This document shows, one piece after another, positions 52,157 to 60,736 of a stretch of 64,000 nucleotides of DNA. The position numbers were made by a program, and so were the translations under genes. Origin of the DNA: Myxococcales bacterium (GTDB taxonomy: Bacteria > Myxococcota_A > Polyangia > Polyangiales > Polyangiaceae); the NCBI GenBank assembly GCA_903642325.1, contig CAHJWM010000013.1:1-64000 (forward strand). Direction: 5' to 3'. The number at the start of each line of letters is the position of its first letter. Position 1 is the first letter of the stretch. The notes under the pieces were generated by a model that was given only the letters and a program-made list of their open reading frames with translations, was not told where the DNA came from and made no database searches.

Positions 52157-53479
52157 ATGAGGTTGGTAGCGTTCGGAGTCGGCTACGTGGGTTTGGTTAC
52201 CGGTACGGGGCTGAGTGAGCTCGGCCACGATGTCCTGTGTGTAGACGTGAACGCTCAGCGCGTTGCGGATCTCCATAAGGGGAAGATTCCGATCTACGAG
52301 CCAGGTCTGTCCGACCTGGTGCGTCGCAACGTGACGAGCAAACGGCTCACGTTCGAGACCCAAGTCGACGCGCCGTACAACGAAGCCGACGTTTATTTCA
52401 TCGCCGTCGGAACGCCGCCGGGCGAGGACGGCTCAGCGGACGTCAGCGCCGTCTTCGCCGTCGCGAACAAGATAGTCGAGATAGCAAAGCGTCCCGCTTT
52501 AGTTGCCATGAAGAGCACGGTACCGGTCGGCACCTGCGACAAAGTGCAAGCGATCTTGGATAACGCCAAAGTGCGGCTAGAAGTCGTGTCCAACCCCGAG
52601 TTCTTGAAAGAGGGCACGGCGGTGGAAGACTTTTTCAAGCCGGACCGCATCGTCGTCGGCGCGCGCAGTGAAGAAGCCAAGCAAAAGCTGCGCGAGCTGT
52701 ACGCGCCGCTCCAGCTTTCCGGGGACCGCATGGTGATCACCGACCCTCGCTCCAGTGAGCTCATCAAGTATGCCTCCAACACGGCCTTGGCCATGCGCGT
52801 GTCGTTCATGAACGAGCTATCGCGCCTGTGTCACGCGACCGGCGCGGATATCCATGCTGTGCGCTCTGGGATGGGCTCCGACTCACGCATCGGCCGCCGC
52901 TTTCTATATGCGGGCCCAGGTTACGGCGGTTCTTGCTTCCCGAAGGACGTGCAAGCGCTCGCCATGCTCGGGCGTTCGCATGGCGTCGAGATGGTGCTCG
53001 CCGAGTCCACCCACCGCGTAAACGAGGCCCAGGCTGTCTTTTTGATGTCGCTCGTCGAAGAAGGTCTGGGCGGCAATCTCGCCGGTCGCACCGTTGCGCT
53101 CTGGGGCCTTTCGTTCAAGCCGGAGACGGACGACGTGCGCGAATCACCGTCGATCAAGGTGACGGAAGCGCTGCTCTCCAAGGGCGCAAAGGTCGTCGGC
53201 CATGATCCCGAAGGCAGCGCAAACTTCGCCGCGCATTTTGGCGACCGAGTGAGGGTCACGGAGGCCGACTACGACGCCTTGGAAGGTGCCGACGCCTTGA
53301 TCCTATTGACGGAATGGCGCAGCTACCGCGCGCCGAACTTCGGTGAGATCAAGCGTCGCATGCGGTCCTCGGAGCAGCTACCCCTGCTCCTGGATTCGCG
53401 CAATATCTGGCGCCCGCAGGACATCGTCAAGGCAGGCATGCGTTATCAGGGCATTGGCATCCCGCCTTACCAAGCGTGA
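52157..53479 (+). CDS. ugd: UDP-glucose 6-dehydrogenase
   Basis: Oxidises UDP-glucose to UDP-glucuronate with two NAD+. The 440-residue protein has the N-terminal Rossmann motif GVGYVGLVTG, TPPGEDGSADVSAV, the SNPEFLKEGTAVEDFFKPDR segment, KYASNTALAMRVSFMNE and the catalytic cysteine in GPGYGGSCFPKDV. Its stop overlaps the GTG of the next gene. The product feeds the upstream UDP-xylose synthase. Confidence 0.96.
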   Translation: MRLVAFGVGYVGLVTGTGLSELGHDVLCVDVNAQRVADLHKGKIPIYEPGLSDLVRRNVTSKRLTFETQVDAPYNEADVYFIAVGTPPGEDGSADVSAVFAVANKIVEIAKRPALVAMKSTVPVGTCDKVQAILDNAKVRLEVVSNPEFLKEGTAVEDFFKPDRIVVGARSEEAKQKLRELYAPLQLSGDRMVITDPRSSELIKYASNTALAMRVSFMNELSRLCHATGADIHAVRSGMGSDSRIGRRFLYAGPGYGGSCFPKDVQALAMLGRSHGVEMVLAESTHRVNEAQAVFLMSLVEEGLGGNLAGRTVALWGLSFKPETDDVRESPSIKVTEALLSKGAKVVGHDPEGSANFAAHFGDRVRVTEADYDALEGADALILLTEWRSYRAPNFGEIKRRMRSSEQLPLLLDSRNIWRPQDIVKAGMRYQGIGIPPYQA

Positions 53480-54558
53480 GCGCCAAGGTCTGCTTCTTGA
53501 TGGAGCGCCAAGTGGGGATCGGGAGCGCCGCTGCGGCACTCGAGCCTTATCTGAAGGCCAAACCCGAGGTCACGTGGGCGGACATCACCTACGTCAAGGC
53601 TGGCGGTCTGATCGAAAAGATTCCGCTCCCCGGTCGAGTCGGAGGAACACTGCGCGGCTTTCTACAGTCGACCGCTGCTCTACGAAGCGGCCCATACGAC
53701 GCCTTGTTCTTTTTGACTCACAACCCTGCAGTACTGCAACAACGTGCGTTGGCCCGCACGCCAACGCTGCTCTGGACCGACGTTACGCCAGCGCTACTCG
53801 ACGCGCAGGCCGACCAGTATGCTCACGCCGTCGACAAGTCACGGCTAGCCCGTTTCGCGAAGCAGGGACTCGTCAAGCGCACCTTTCAGCGCGCCAAGCT
53901 CTGCGTTGGCTGGTCGGAGTGGGCTCGCGGTTCGTTCATCGAGCACTATGGCGTGCCGCGTGAACGAACGGCGGTCGTACCCCCGGGCATCGATCTTACT
54001 CGATGGCGAATCCCCGAGGACCGCGCTCGCCGCGGTTTGCCGCGGTTACTGTTCGTTGGCGGTGATTTCGAGCGCAAAGGCGGGAAGCTGCTGCTCAAAG
54101 TCTTCCGTGAGCACCTCCGGGACAAATGCGAGCTAGACGTCGTGACCCGAGATCCGCTTGCCGAAGAGCGAGGGGTCAAGGTTCACCGAGGCCTCATGGC
54201 GGGCGGCGCCGAGCTACTCTCGTTGTATTCGGGAGCAAGCGTGTTCGTGTTGCCGACGCGGGGAGACTGCTTTTCCATTGCCTCATTGGAGGCAATGGCG
54301 ATGGGCCTGCCTGTCGTCGTTTGCGACGTGGGGGGCATTTCCGAGATCGTCGAACAGAGTCAAACCGGATATCTGATCAAGCCCGATGACGGCGGCGCTT
54401 TACGGGAAGCGCTCGAGTCATTGATTGGAGACGACGAACGCCGCCTCGCGCTCGGCCAACGCGGGCGGCAGCGAGTCGAGCAACATTTCAACGCATCCTC
54501 CAACGCCAACGAGCTACTCGCACTATTGAATCAGATCGCTCGGGAAAACAGGCCCTAG
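53476..54558 (+). CDS. Family 4 glycosyltransferase
   Basis: A 360-residue GT-B enzyme, predicted retaining. The C-terminal domain has VVPPGIDLTRW, LLFVGGDFERKGGKLLLKVF, VFVLPTRGDCFSIASLEAMAMGLPVV and GGISEIVEQSQTGYLI, the donor-binding part of GT4 enzymes. GTG 53476 overlaps the dehydrogenase stop, so it is in one operon with ugd. It is a close paralogue of the gene at 56929-57969. Donor and acceptor unknown; UDP-xylose or UDP-glucuronate made here are natural candidates. Confidence 0.9.
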   Translation: MSAKVCFLMERQVGIGSAAAALEPYLKAKPEVTWADITYVKAGGLIEKIPLPGRVGGTLRGFLQSTAALRSGPYDALFFLTHNPAVLQQRALARTPTLLWTDVTPALLDAQADQYAHAVDKSRLARFAKQGLVKRTFQRAKLCVGWSEWARGSFIEHYGVPRERTAVVPPGIDLTRWRIPEDRARRGLPRLLFVGGDFERKGGKLLLKVFREHLRDKCELDVVTRDPLAEERGVKVHRGLMAGGAELLSLYSGASVFVLPTRGDCFSIASLEAMAMGLPVVVCDVGGISEIVEQSQTGYLIKPDDGGALREALESLIGDDERRLALGQRGRQRVEQHFNASSNANELLALLNQIARENRP

Positions 54559-54570
54559 CCGACCCGTCCG

Positions 54571-55764
54571 TCACTCGGATGGCCCTTCACGTTCCGTGCG
54601 AACCCAACTAGAGGTCGGGCGAGCGGGGCGTCGAAAGCGCAGTGTCGCCTTCCAACCGACGTAGGCCGGCGCGAGGCCAAGGTCGAGCAGGCCGCGTAGC
54701 CCGGTCCTGGATACGGTCCAACCGCGTAGAACGTACAGGATGACGGCCAAGACACAGAATGAAAAGGGGCCGGCCGCAGGGGCGAGTCGCTCGGACCAAA
54801 AGGACAACATCCCGGCACATAGTAGGCCCAGCACGGATAGAACGGCGACGCGCGACAGCGGCGGAATCAAAAGATCGAGCGCAAGGTCGATCAACACCCG
54901 ATCTCGATGCGCACACCCTTTGCGAAGCAAACGAGTAGCGTTCCCTCGCACGAGGGCTCTTCGGCCTTCTTCCCAGCGCCGACGTTGCGAAGTTGCGGCT
55001 GAGGCGCTCGACACCATTTCGCCGTAAACGTGGGCTTCGTCAGTATAAAAGACTCGCTCACCTGCTTCCCCCAAGCGCAGGCCGTATTCGACGTCTTCCA
55101 CGATCGAATAGGCCTCATGTGGAACTTTGGCTAAAAGCGAGGCGCTGAAGCACATACCGTTGCCCCGTAGGCCACAGGACAATGATAGGCGCTCGCGAGC
55201 CCTCGAGCGCACGATATGGAAAGACCCAAAGGCGATCGAGATGAGCCGTGTTCGCCAAGAAGCGTTGGGATTGCGGACGGCGTAGTCCGCTTGCACTGCG
55301 TTCGCTCCCAGGTCCCGCCGCGCGGCGAACGCGCGCACTAGGTTCGGGGAGATCAGCGTGTCGGCGTCGACTACGATTACCGCGTCCACCTCCGACGGAA
55401 GCGACGAAAAAGCGAGGTGCAGAGCATAGCCTTTGCCCCGTCGTTCGGCGTCCTTGCGCTCCATCACGATGGCTCCCGCCGAGCGGGCTCGCTCGGCGGT
55501 GTCGTCTTCACAGTTGTCGGCGACGACCACCACATCGAAGAGCGACCGAGGATAGTCGGCCTGAAGCAGACTTTGGACGGTCGCCGCGATGCAAACACTC
55601 TCGTTGTGCGCCGGAACCACGAAGCGAAAGCGCCGATGGAGGGGGGCCGACTCGACGGGTACCGGCAACTTCCCGGACAGCAAAGTAGCCAATAACAGAT
55701 AGCCTGTCATTAGCGTCACCGGAACGCTCAGCAGGAGCAAAATGTAGTTTAGAAAGACATTCAC
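54571..55764 (-). CDS. Family 2 glycosyltransferase, membrane-bound
   Basis: A 397-residue processive-type GT2. There is an N-terminal helix, then the GT-A domain with VVPAHNESVCIAATVQSLL, VVVADNCEDDTAERAR, VVDADTLISPNLV, EDVEYGLRLGEAG and QRRRWEEGRRALV, followed by C-terminal helices. Motifs resemble cellulose/N-acetylglucosaminyl transferases. The start is GTG 55764, which overlaps the stop of the phosphatase-family gene (GTGA), so the two are coupled on the minus strand. Its stop is 12 bases from the convergent GT4 stop. Confidence 0.9.
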   Translation of the reverse strand: MNVFLNYILLLLSVPVTLMTGYLLLATLLSGKLPVPVESAPLHRRFRFVVPAHNESVCIAATVQSLLQADYPRSLFDVVVVADNCEDDTAERARSAGAIVMERKDAERRGKGYALHLAFSSLPSEVDAVIVVDADTLISPNLVRAFAARRDLGANAVQADYAVRNPNASWRTRLISIAFGSFHIVRSRARERLSLSCGLRGNGMCFSASLLAKVPHEAYSIVEDVEYGLRLGEAGERVFYTDEAHVYGEMVSSASAATSQRRRWEEGRRALVRGNATRLLRKGCAHRDRVLIDLALDLLIPPLSRVAVLSVLGLLCAGMLSFWSERLAPAAGPFSFCVLAVILYVLRGWTVSRTGLRGLLDLGLAPAYVGWKATLRFRRPARPTSSWVRTEREGPSE

Positions 55765-56837
55765 TGCCGCACTCCGATATCAGCGACCACGCAAAGATGA
55801 TCAGAAACACCGGCGCAGCCGATTTGAAAGGATGCGAACCGGAGTTGATCACTAACTAAGATGCGGTCGAGACGTAGGAACGGATGGTCGCCCGGAAAAG
55901 TGTAGCCAAAACCCGAACTTGCGGCTTGAAACCCATCTTGATACTTGGAGAGCCACTTACGATAAACGGCACTCAAGCCCGGAAGATTAGTGTCGCCGGC
56001 GATTAGCACCGGGAGCTGTTCGCGGGCCGCGCCGCCCGCGGCCTCGGCGATCTGCAGCGAGCGAAGTGTGGCGTTGCTTCCGACTTCGGCTTCTGGATCG
56101 CCGGCCAACAGCTGCCCAGTACGAAGCTGATGGAACGCTTCCCGGAACCGATGCAAGTGAAGTACGCCTCGCGGGGAGAGCGGATGCACGCAGTAAACAG
56201 CCACGGAACCAAGCGGAGTCTCGAGCACGTAGCGCATGAACCGAGGCGACCGCACCCGACCGTAGAAAGGCACTCGATCCGGGTCGGTGACGGCAGCAAT
56301 GCGAAATTTGCTAGCGACGATGAACTGCGTAGACGCTTCGACGAACCGAAAGCGAGCTCGCAATAAATCCGGCAGCTCACCGCCCCATGGCGCCTCTTCC
56401 AAAAGTACGACGTCGGGCGAGAACCCCGTCACCTTCTCGAGGATCGCGCGCGCGCCGGAATATCCCGAATTCACGTTCAAGGTAAGGACGCGAATCGTGT
56501 GTCCGAGCGGCGCTGACGGCCACGGCGCGACGAACCCCATCAGCGGAAACACCACCAAGATCGCCGCCGCGACCTGCGTCCAAAGTAAACGATGCGGGCC
56601 GAATAACCAAAGCAGGCCGGCGAGGAAGGGCAGCGGCAGGGCCAGTGCGACGCGTGGGACGTAGAGAGCGGCGGCGGTGACCCACCAGCTTTCGCCAATG
56701 TAGTAAAGCGCGGCACACGAGACCGCGAGGAGGGTTAGGTAGAGGAACGCGCACGCGCTGACGGCCGAGCGAAGCCAGCGGCGTGACCAAGACGACGGCG
56801 CTCTCGAGGCCTGCTTCGGTAGTGCAGTTATAGACAT
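55761..56837 (-). CDS. Membrane protein with an endonuclease/exonuclease/phosphatase-family domain
   Basis: A 358-residue protein: three N-terminal hydrophobic segments (about 20-115) followed by an EEP-fold domain with VLTLNVNSG, PDVVLLEEAP, VYCVHPLSPRG, LIAGDTNLPG, FLRLDRILVSD and GVSDHLCVVADI, which include the Asn, Glu, His, Asp-x-Asn and C-terminal Asp-His catalytic positions of this fold. The domain is probably periplasmic. Coupling to a GT2 suggests hydrolysis of a phosphodiester on a lipid or sugar phosphate rather than DNA, but this is inference. Confidence 0.88.
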   Translation of the reverse strand: MSITALPKQASRAPSSWSRRWLRSAVSACAFLYLTLLAVSCAALYYIGESWWVTAAALYVPRVALALPLPFLAGLLWLFGPHRLLWTQVAAAILVVFPLMGFVAPWPSAPLGHTIRVLTLNVNSGYSGARAILEKVTGFSPDVVLLEEAPWGGELPDLLRARFRFVEASTQFIVASKFRIAAVTDPDRVPFYGRVRSPRFMRYVLETPLGSVAVYCVHPLSPRGVLHLHRFREAFHQLRTGQLLAGDPEAEVGSNATLRSLQIAEAAGGAAREQLPVLIAGDTNLPGLSAVYRKWLSKYQDGFQAASSGFGYTFPGDHPFLRLDRILVSDQLRFASFQIGCAGVSDHLCVVADIGVRQ

Positions 56838-56888
56838 GGTCGCCCGCTGGCGTGTTTGAGGAGCTGATCCTTGATGTGCGAGCCAGCG

Positions 56889-56907
56889 ACGGGTTAGCAT
56901 AACCCGT
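56889..56907. promoter_or_regulatory. Perfect 19-bp dyad ACGGGTTA-GCA-TAACCCGT in a divergent promoter region
   Basis: Two perfect 8-bp arms flank a 3-base centre, 21 bases before the GT4 start at 56929 and about 51 bases before the minus-strand operon start at 56837. Size and position suit an operator for a dimeric regulator acting on both directions. No second copy is obvious by eye in the window. There is no T run, so it is not a terminator. Confidence 0.6.
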
Positions 56908-56928
56908 GAATCTTCCCGACGTCGCCAA

Positions 56929-57969
56929 ATGAGCAACCGACCGATTGCCTACGTGATGGAGCAGACGCTCGGCAGCGTCACCCACTATAAAAACTTGCGA
57001 CGCGAAGATGACGTCGTGCCGAACGACCGTCCGCGTTGGCTACCGATCGAATATCGCCCGAGCAAAATGCCTTGGACCGTGACCGGAAGCGCGCTCGCAC
57101 GCCGTGCCTTGCGCCCGTTGCTCACGCAGATCGACGGCATTTTCGTGCACACGACCACACTGGCCCCGCTCTCGTTCGATTATTTTCGCCGTAAGCCGAC
57201 GGTTATTTCTAGCGATGGCACGCCGCTCAACAAGCGCATGATGCGCGAGGCCTACGGGCTGAAGCCAGAGGGCAGGCTCGCTCGGCAAGCCAAACAGCGT
57301 CTCTTTCGAGAGCTATTTGCGCCTTGCACCGGCTTCGTCGCCTGGTCCAGCTGGACAAAACAGTCATTCGTCGAAGATTACGGCTGTCGCGAAGAGGACG
57401 TGGCCGTCATTCCGCCCGGCATCGATCTGACCCAGTTCTCGGTTGGCGAGCGTGAGCACGAGATCCCTCGCATTCTATTCGTCGGGGGCGATTTTCGTCG
57501 CAAGGGTGGCGACCTCCTGCTCGACGTGTTTCGCCGTCGGCTCAAAGGGAAAGCCGAGCTCAGCCTGGTGACTCCGGCTGAAGTTGCCGATGAGCCCGGC
57601 GTTCGAGTGCATCGAAACTTGTCTTCGATATCACCTGAGCTTCACGAGCTGTACCGTACTTCCGACATTTTCGTGCTTCCCACCCGCGCGGACTGCTACG
57701 CGCTCGTCTGCATGGAGGCGCTAGCCGCCGGGCTCCCCTTAGTGACCACGCGTGTCGGCGGTCTCGCCGACATGGTTCGCGAAGGGGAGACAGGCTACTT
57801 GATGGACGTCGACGATGGAGACCGCTTGGGCGACAGCCTGGAAGCATTGATCGCGAACCCCGACTCGAGGCGCGCCATGAGCCAAAATTGCCGAGCTGAG
57901 GCATTGAAGCGTTTTTCGACTCGCGAGAACGCGAGGCAGCTCTTCGAGTTCGTGCGATCGCGCTGCTGA
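56929..57969 (+). CDS. Family 4 glycosyltransferase (paralogue of 53476-54558)
   Basis: A 346-residue GT-B enzyme with VIPPGIDLTQF, ILFVGGDFRRKGGDLLLDVF, VFVLPTRADCYALVCMEALAAGLPLV and GGLADMVREGETGYLM. The C-terminal half aligns without large gaps with the other GT4 here, so the two arose by duplication. It is divergent from the GT2/phosphatase pair and carries its own promoter region with the 19-bp dyad. Confidence 0.9.
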   Translation: MSNRPIAYVMEQTLGSVTHYKNLRREDDVVPNDRPRWLPIEYRPSKMPWTVTGSALARRALRPLLTQIDGIFVHTTTLAPLSFDYFRRKPTVISSDGTPLNKRMMREAYGLKPEGRLARQAKQRLFRELFAPCTGFVAWSSWTKQSFVEDYGCREEDVAVIPPGIDLTQFSVGEREHEIPRILFVGGDFRRKGGDLLLDVFRRRLKGKAELSLVTPAEVADEPGVRVHRNLSSISPELHELYRTSDIFVLPTRADCYALVCMEALAAGLPLVTTRVGGLADMVREGETGYLMDVDDGDRLGDSLEALIANPDSRRAMSQNCRAEALKRFSTRENARQLFEFVRSRC

Positions 57970-58222
57970 CGGCGCATGCGGTAAGGGCCCGCGGGTGGCT
58001 CGTCGGTCCAACGGTTCCCGCGCTCTTCTGGTTTCACGATATGGCTGAAAAAAGCGTTCGCGGTCTAGCCCTTGGTCTCGGTTCGCGCGGCGCCTCGCCA
58101 CCGTCGGCGCGGCCGCTTGCTCCGGATAGGGTGGCGGTAGTACGACTCATTTGGCTATCGGGGCCTGATCTGCTCGTGCTCAAACCTGCGACAAAGCAAA
58201 GCCGTGCGTTGCAAGCGGCGGA

Positions 58223-59626
58223 GTGGGCTCATTCAAGGCTCGGCCCGCAGAGCTCGACGAGCGCGCGGCATCAAGAACGAGTGGGCGCGTGATCCCAGTA
58301 GTCGGCCTCGTGCTGATAGGGAAGTTATTCGGTGACGTCACTCTCACCGTTGGCGATCGCGCGCAAGCCATCTACCAAGTGACCAACAATACGAACGCGC
58401 TGGATTTGGGCATTGCCGGCCTGATGCGTTTCGATGTGACTCGCAAACACTCGCGCTACTCGCTCGCTTACAGCCTGAGCTTCGGTTACTTCGACGTCTT
58501 TGGCGACCCCGCATTGATGCTCACGAACGCCGGCCGGGCGCAGGCGAGCTGGTTCGGAAAGCGTTGGTCGCTCACGCTCTCGGAAGACGCCTCGGTCGGT
58601 CGGCAGCGCGCGTTCGCCCTCGTGCCCACCCTAGGCACCAACGTGATGGACCGCGGAACCACTCCGGCTGGGACGGGCACTCCGGCTGGGACGGGCACTC
58701 CGGCTGGGACGGGCACTCCGGCTGGGACGGGCACTCCGGCTGGGACGGGCACTCCGGGGGGCGGTGGCACGAACGCCGGCCAGACCGCCTACGTCGCCAA
58801 CGCGACGTACGTGACTTACGTTACATCGCGAACGAGCCTCGGAGCGAGCTACCGCTTGACTCGAAGGGCGGCGGTGGGAGCCGCGGTCGGTTATCAAATC
58901 GCGGGCGGACTAGGCGCCGAGTCGAGGAACGTCACTCCGCTCACCCGTGGTCCCGACGCAACGCTACAGCTAACCTATGCCGCGACGCCACACGACCTAT
59001 TATCGAGTGGCGTGAACGGCTTTTACGCCAAAGTGACTCCGCCCGACTCCACCTTCACGCTCGTCGGTGCCCGTGAAGGTTGGGCTCATGCGTGGTCGGC
59101 TGCGACTCAAGGCGTAGCCGGTATCGGCGTTGCGTACCTGCGCACGCGCAATGCGGTCGCTGCCGAAAATAAGGGCTCGCTTTTGCCCACCGCGGACGCA
59201 AGTCTCATCCATACCATTCACTTGAACGACGGTGCCCTTCTCTCGCTGATTGCCGGCACGCGCTTGGGTGTACTTTACAACCCAGTGCTCGGGACCTACA
59301 CCGAGCAGCTCTCCGAGGCGGCTGGAGCAAACTGGTTGCGCGGGCGATTCAATGCTGGGGGCTTCGTGGGTGCGGCCCAGACACTTTCCGAAAGCGGCCC
59401 GAACGCCACTCGTGCGATTACCGCCAACGTCTTGGCCGGGTACGCGCCGAACAGGGCTCTACAACTGCAAGTCGGGGCACGCACTGCCGTCGAGACGCTA
59501 CCTCAAGCAAACGGCGGTAGTTATCCACTGCAATGGGGAGCCTTCGCCCTCGTTACCTTTACGGGGCCGGATTACAAGATATTTGGATCCCAAGCAAAGG
59601 CGAAAGCCAAAGCAAAGCCCAAGTAA
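58223..59626 (+). CDS. Probable outer-membrane beta-barrel protein with a TPAGTG tandem repeat
   Basis: Up to 467 residues. Alternating-hydrophobic strands and aromatic ends run through the protein (FDVTRKHSRYSLAYSLSFGYFDVFG, AYLRTRNAVAAEN, ALQLQVGARTAVETL, GAFALVTFTG), suggesting a beta-barrel. Near residue 147 lies a run of TPAGTG units. The C-terminus is a short Lys/Ala tail. The start is uncertain: GTG 58223 or GTG 58288 (just before a hydrophobic stretch IPVVGLVLIG). The 57970-58222 stretch before it holds no convincing gene. Its place in the polysaccharide locus suggests an export or adhesion role; not a canonical Wza. Confidence 0.65.
   Translation: MGSFKARPAELDERAASRTSGRVIPVVGLVLIGKLFGDVTLTVGDRAQAIYQVTNNTNALDLGIAGLMRFDVTRKHSRYSLAYSLSFGYFDVFGDPALMLTNAGRAQASWFGKRWSLTLSEDASVGRQRAFALVPTLGTNVMDRGTTPAGTGTPAGTGTPAGTGTPAGTGTPAGTGTPGGGGTNAGQTAYVANATYVTYVTSRTSLGASYRLTRRAAVGAAVGYQIAGGLGAESRNVTPLTRGPDATLQLTYAATPHDLLSSGVNGFYAKVTPPDSTFTLVGAREGWAHAWSAATQGVAGIGVAYLRTRNAVAAENKGSLLPTADASLIHTIHLNDGALLSLIAGTRLGVLYNPVLGTYTEQLSEAAGANWLRGRFNAGGFVGAAQTLSESGPNATRAITANVLAGYAPNRALQLQVGARTAVETLPQANGGSYPLQWGAFALVTFTGPDYKIFGSQAKAKAKAKPK
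58661..58750 (+). repeat. 18-bp tandem repeat, five perfect copies
   Basis: Five identical copies of ACTCCGGCTGGGACGGGC (58661-58750), followed by a partial sixth that degenerates into glycine codons. It encodes (TPAGTG)5 in a loop of the barrel-like protein; perfect identity implies recent expansion or gene conversion. Confidence 0.95.
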
Positions 59627-59669
59627 AGTGCAAGGCCGAATGGCCTGCGACGCGCGGCGTAGCCGAGCG

Positions 59670-60167
59670 TCAGACGCTGACCGGTAACATATCGGCTCGA
59701 AAGACCGCCGTGCCTAAAAAGTGTTCCTTGCCGATTTTCGTGACTGTCTCTCGCGCGCCCGCTGAGGACATGTGCTCGAGGAGCACGCACAGAACGGCAT
59801 AGTCTGCAGATTGTGCCAAGGAAATGCTGACCGTCGACTGGCTCACCGGCGCGAGCGCTAGCAGCACGAGGTCACCCTGTTCACGGTAGCGCTGTACCTC
59901 TTCCTTGAAACCTCGCACATTGGACAACTGAATTCGAGTCGCGTCCGCGACCTGGATCGGCGTGCCTAAGTGCGTCATGCCAGTGCGCGCCAGGGCAACC
60001 GCCACCGTGAGTGCAAAGTCGGGCGCTGACCCTGCCGCGGCTGGGCAAATGGCAAGGCAGTTCCAAGAACGTGCCTGCACGGCCAACCACAACTTTTGCC
60101 ACTCGGCGTCGCGCCACGGCTCGATGGGCGCTTGATCTCTCAGCGCAAGCGGGGCGGGGGCTTTCAT
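59670..60167 (-). CDS. Degenerate P-loop NTPase-like protein (BY-kinase/CpsD-like) lacking Walker A
   Basis: About 165 residues from ATG 60167 (upstream starts at 60215 and 60320 are possible). The order of elements recalls the BY-kinase/ParA fold of capsule regulators: WQKLWLAVQARSWNCLAICP as strand 1, a helix TVAVALARTGM where the helix after Walker A would be, then LVLLALAPVSQSTVSISLAQSADYAVL resembling the Walker A'/B region. But where GxGKST is expected there is AAAGSAPDF, so ATP binding is improbable. It is in the polysaccharide locus. A regulator or scaffold is more likely than a kinase. The family assignment is by pattern only. Confidence 0.55.
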   Translation of the reverse strand: MKAPAPLALRDQAPIEPWRDAEWQKLWLAVQARSWNCLAICPAAAGSAPDFALTVAVALARTGMTHLGTPIQVADATRIQLSNVRGFKEEVQRYREQGDLVLLALAPVSQSTVSISLAQSADYAVLCVLLEHMSSAGARETVTKIGKEHFLGTAVFRADMLPVSV

Positions 60168-60480
60168 CTGGCCGCGGGAATCAGTTCGGCGTTTTGGTGC
60201 ATGCTGTTGGCCCATACGACCGTTCCAAGCGTCGAACGATAGCCGATCGGTTGGGAATTTTTTTGATACGCAAGCGCTTGCTCCGAGTGTAACCCCGCAC
60301 CTCGTTCCCTCGCTGGCCAAGGCGCTACCGAAATAGCGAGCGCGCGTTTCGAGCTTGAGCCAAAAAGCCCGGGAACATTGATGATATCGTAGGTGACGGC
60401 CATCTTCTAAGCTGCGATCCGCTTCACAGTTGTGCGCAATAGCGTTATGAGGTTAGCTGAATTCCGTCCGAGGAGCGAAC
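60168..60480. other. Divergent intergenic region
   Basis: About 310 bases between the degenerate NTPase-like gene and the small gene at 60481. It contains a T7 run near 60250 and several AT-rich patches, where promoters for both directions must lie, but no hexamer pair, terminator or gene that I can support. Confidence 0.5.
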
Positions 60481-60723
60481 GTGCAACCCATCGTAAAAGG
60501 AATGGTTCAGGTCGCCGGCATTACCTACCGGATCGTGCGTCTCCGGCGCGGTCGTTACAGCGTAGTGCGTATCTTGGACGACGTGCAGGTTGGGGCTTTT
60601 TCAAATGGCCCGACGATCACCGTAACCCCCGATGGTGAGGACTCGGCCGTAGTGCAAGAGATCGCGCGCGTGGCAATTCAGGGAGCGAAAACGAGCTGGA
60701 TGGGACGATTGGGACTTGAGTAA
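60481..60723 (+). CDS. Small protein of unknown function upstream of the glycosylphosphotransferase
   Basis: An 80-residue basic protein with beta-hairpin character (VQVAGITYRIVRLRRGRYSVVRILDDVQVGAFSNGPTITVTPDG) and a C-terminal helix. A good ribosome site (CGAGGAGCGAAC) precedes GTG 60481. It ends 13 bases before the next gene, so the two probably share a transcript. No family recognised; the ribosome site and spacing support translation. Confidence 0.6.
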   Translation: MQPIVKGMVQVAGITYRIVRLRRGRYSVVRILDDVQVGAFSNGPTITVTPDGEDSAVVQEIARVAIQGAKTSWMGRLGLE

Positions 60724-60736
60724 TCGGCGCGTATGA

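Noticed and set aside
58041-58292. 83-codon frame between the GT4 gene and the barrel gene
   Set aside because: Overlaps the probable barrel start, Pro/Ser/Arg-rich, no convincing ribosome site.
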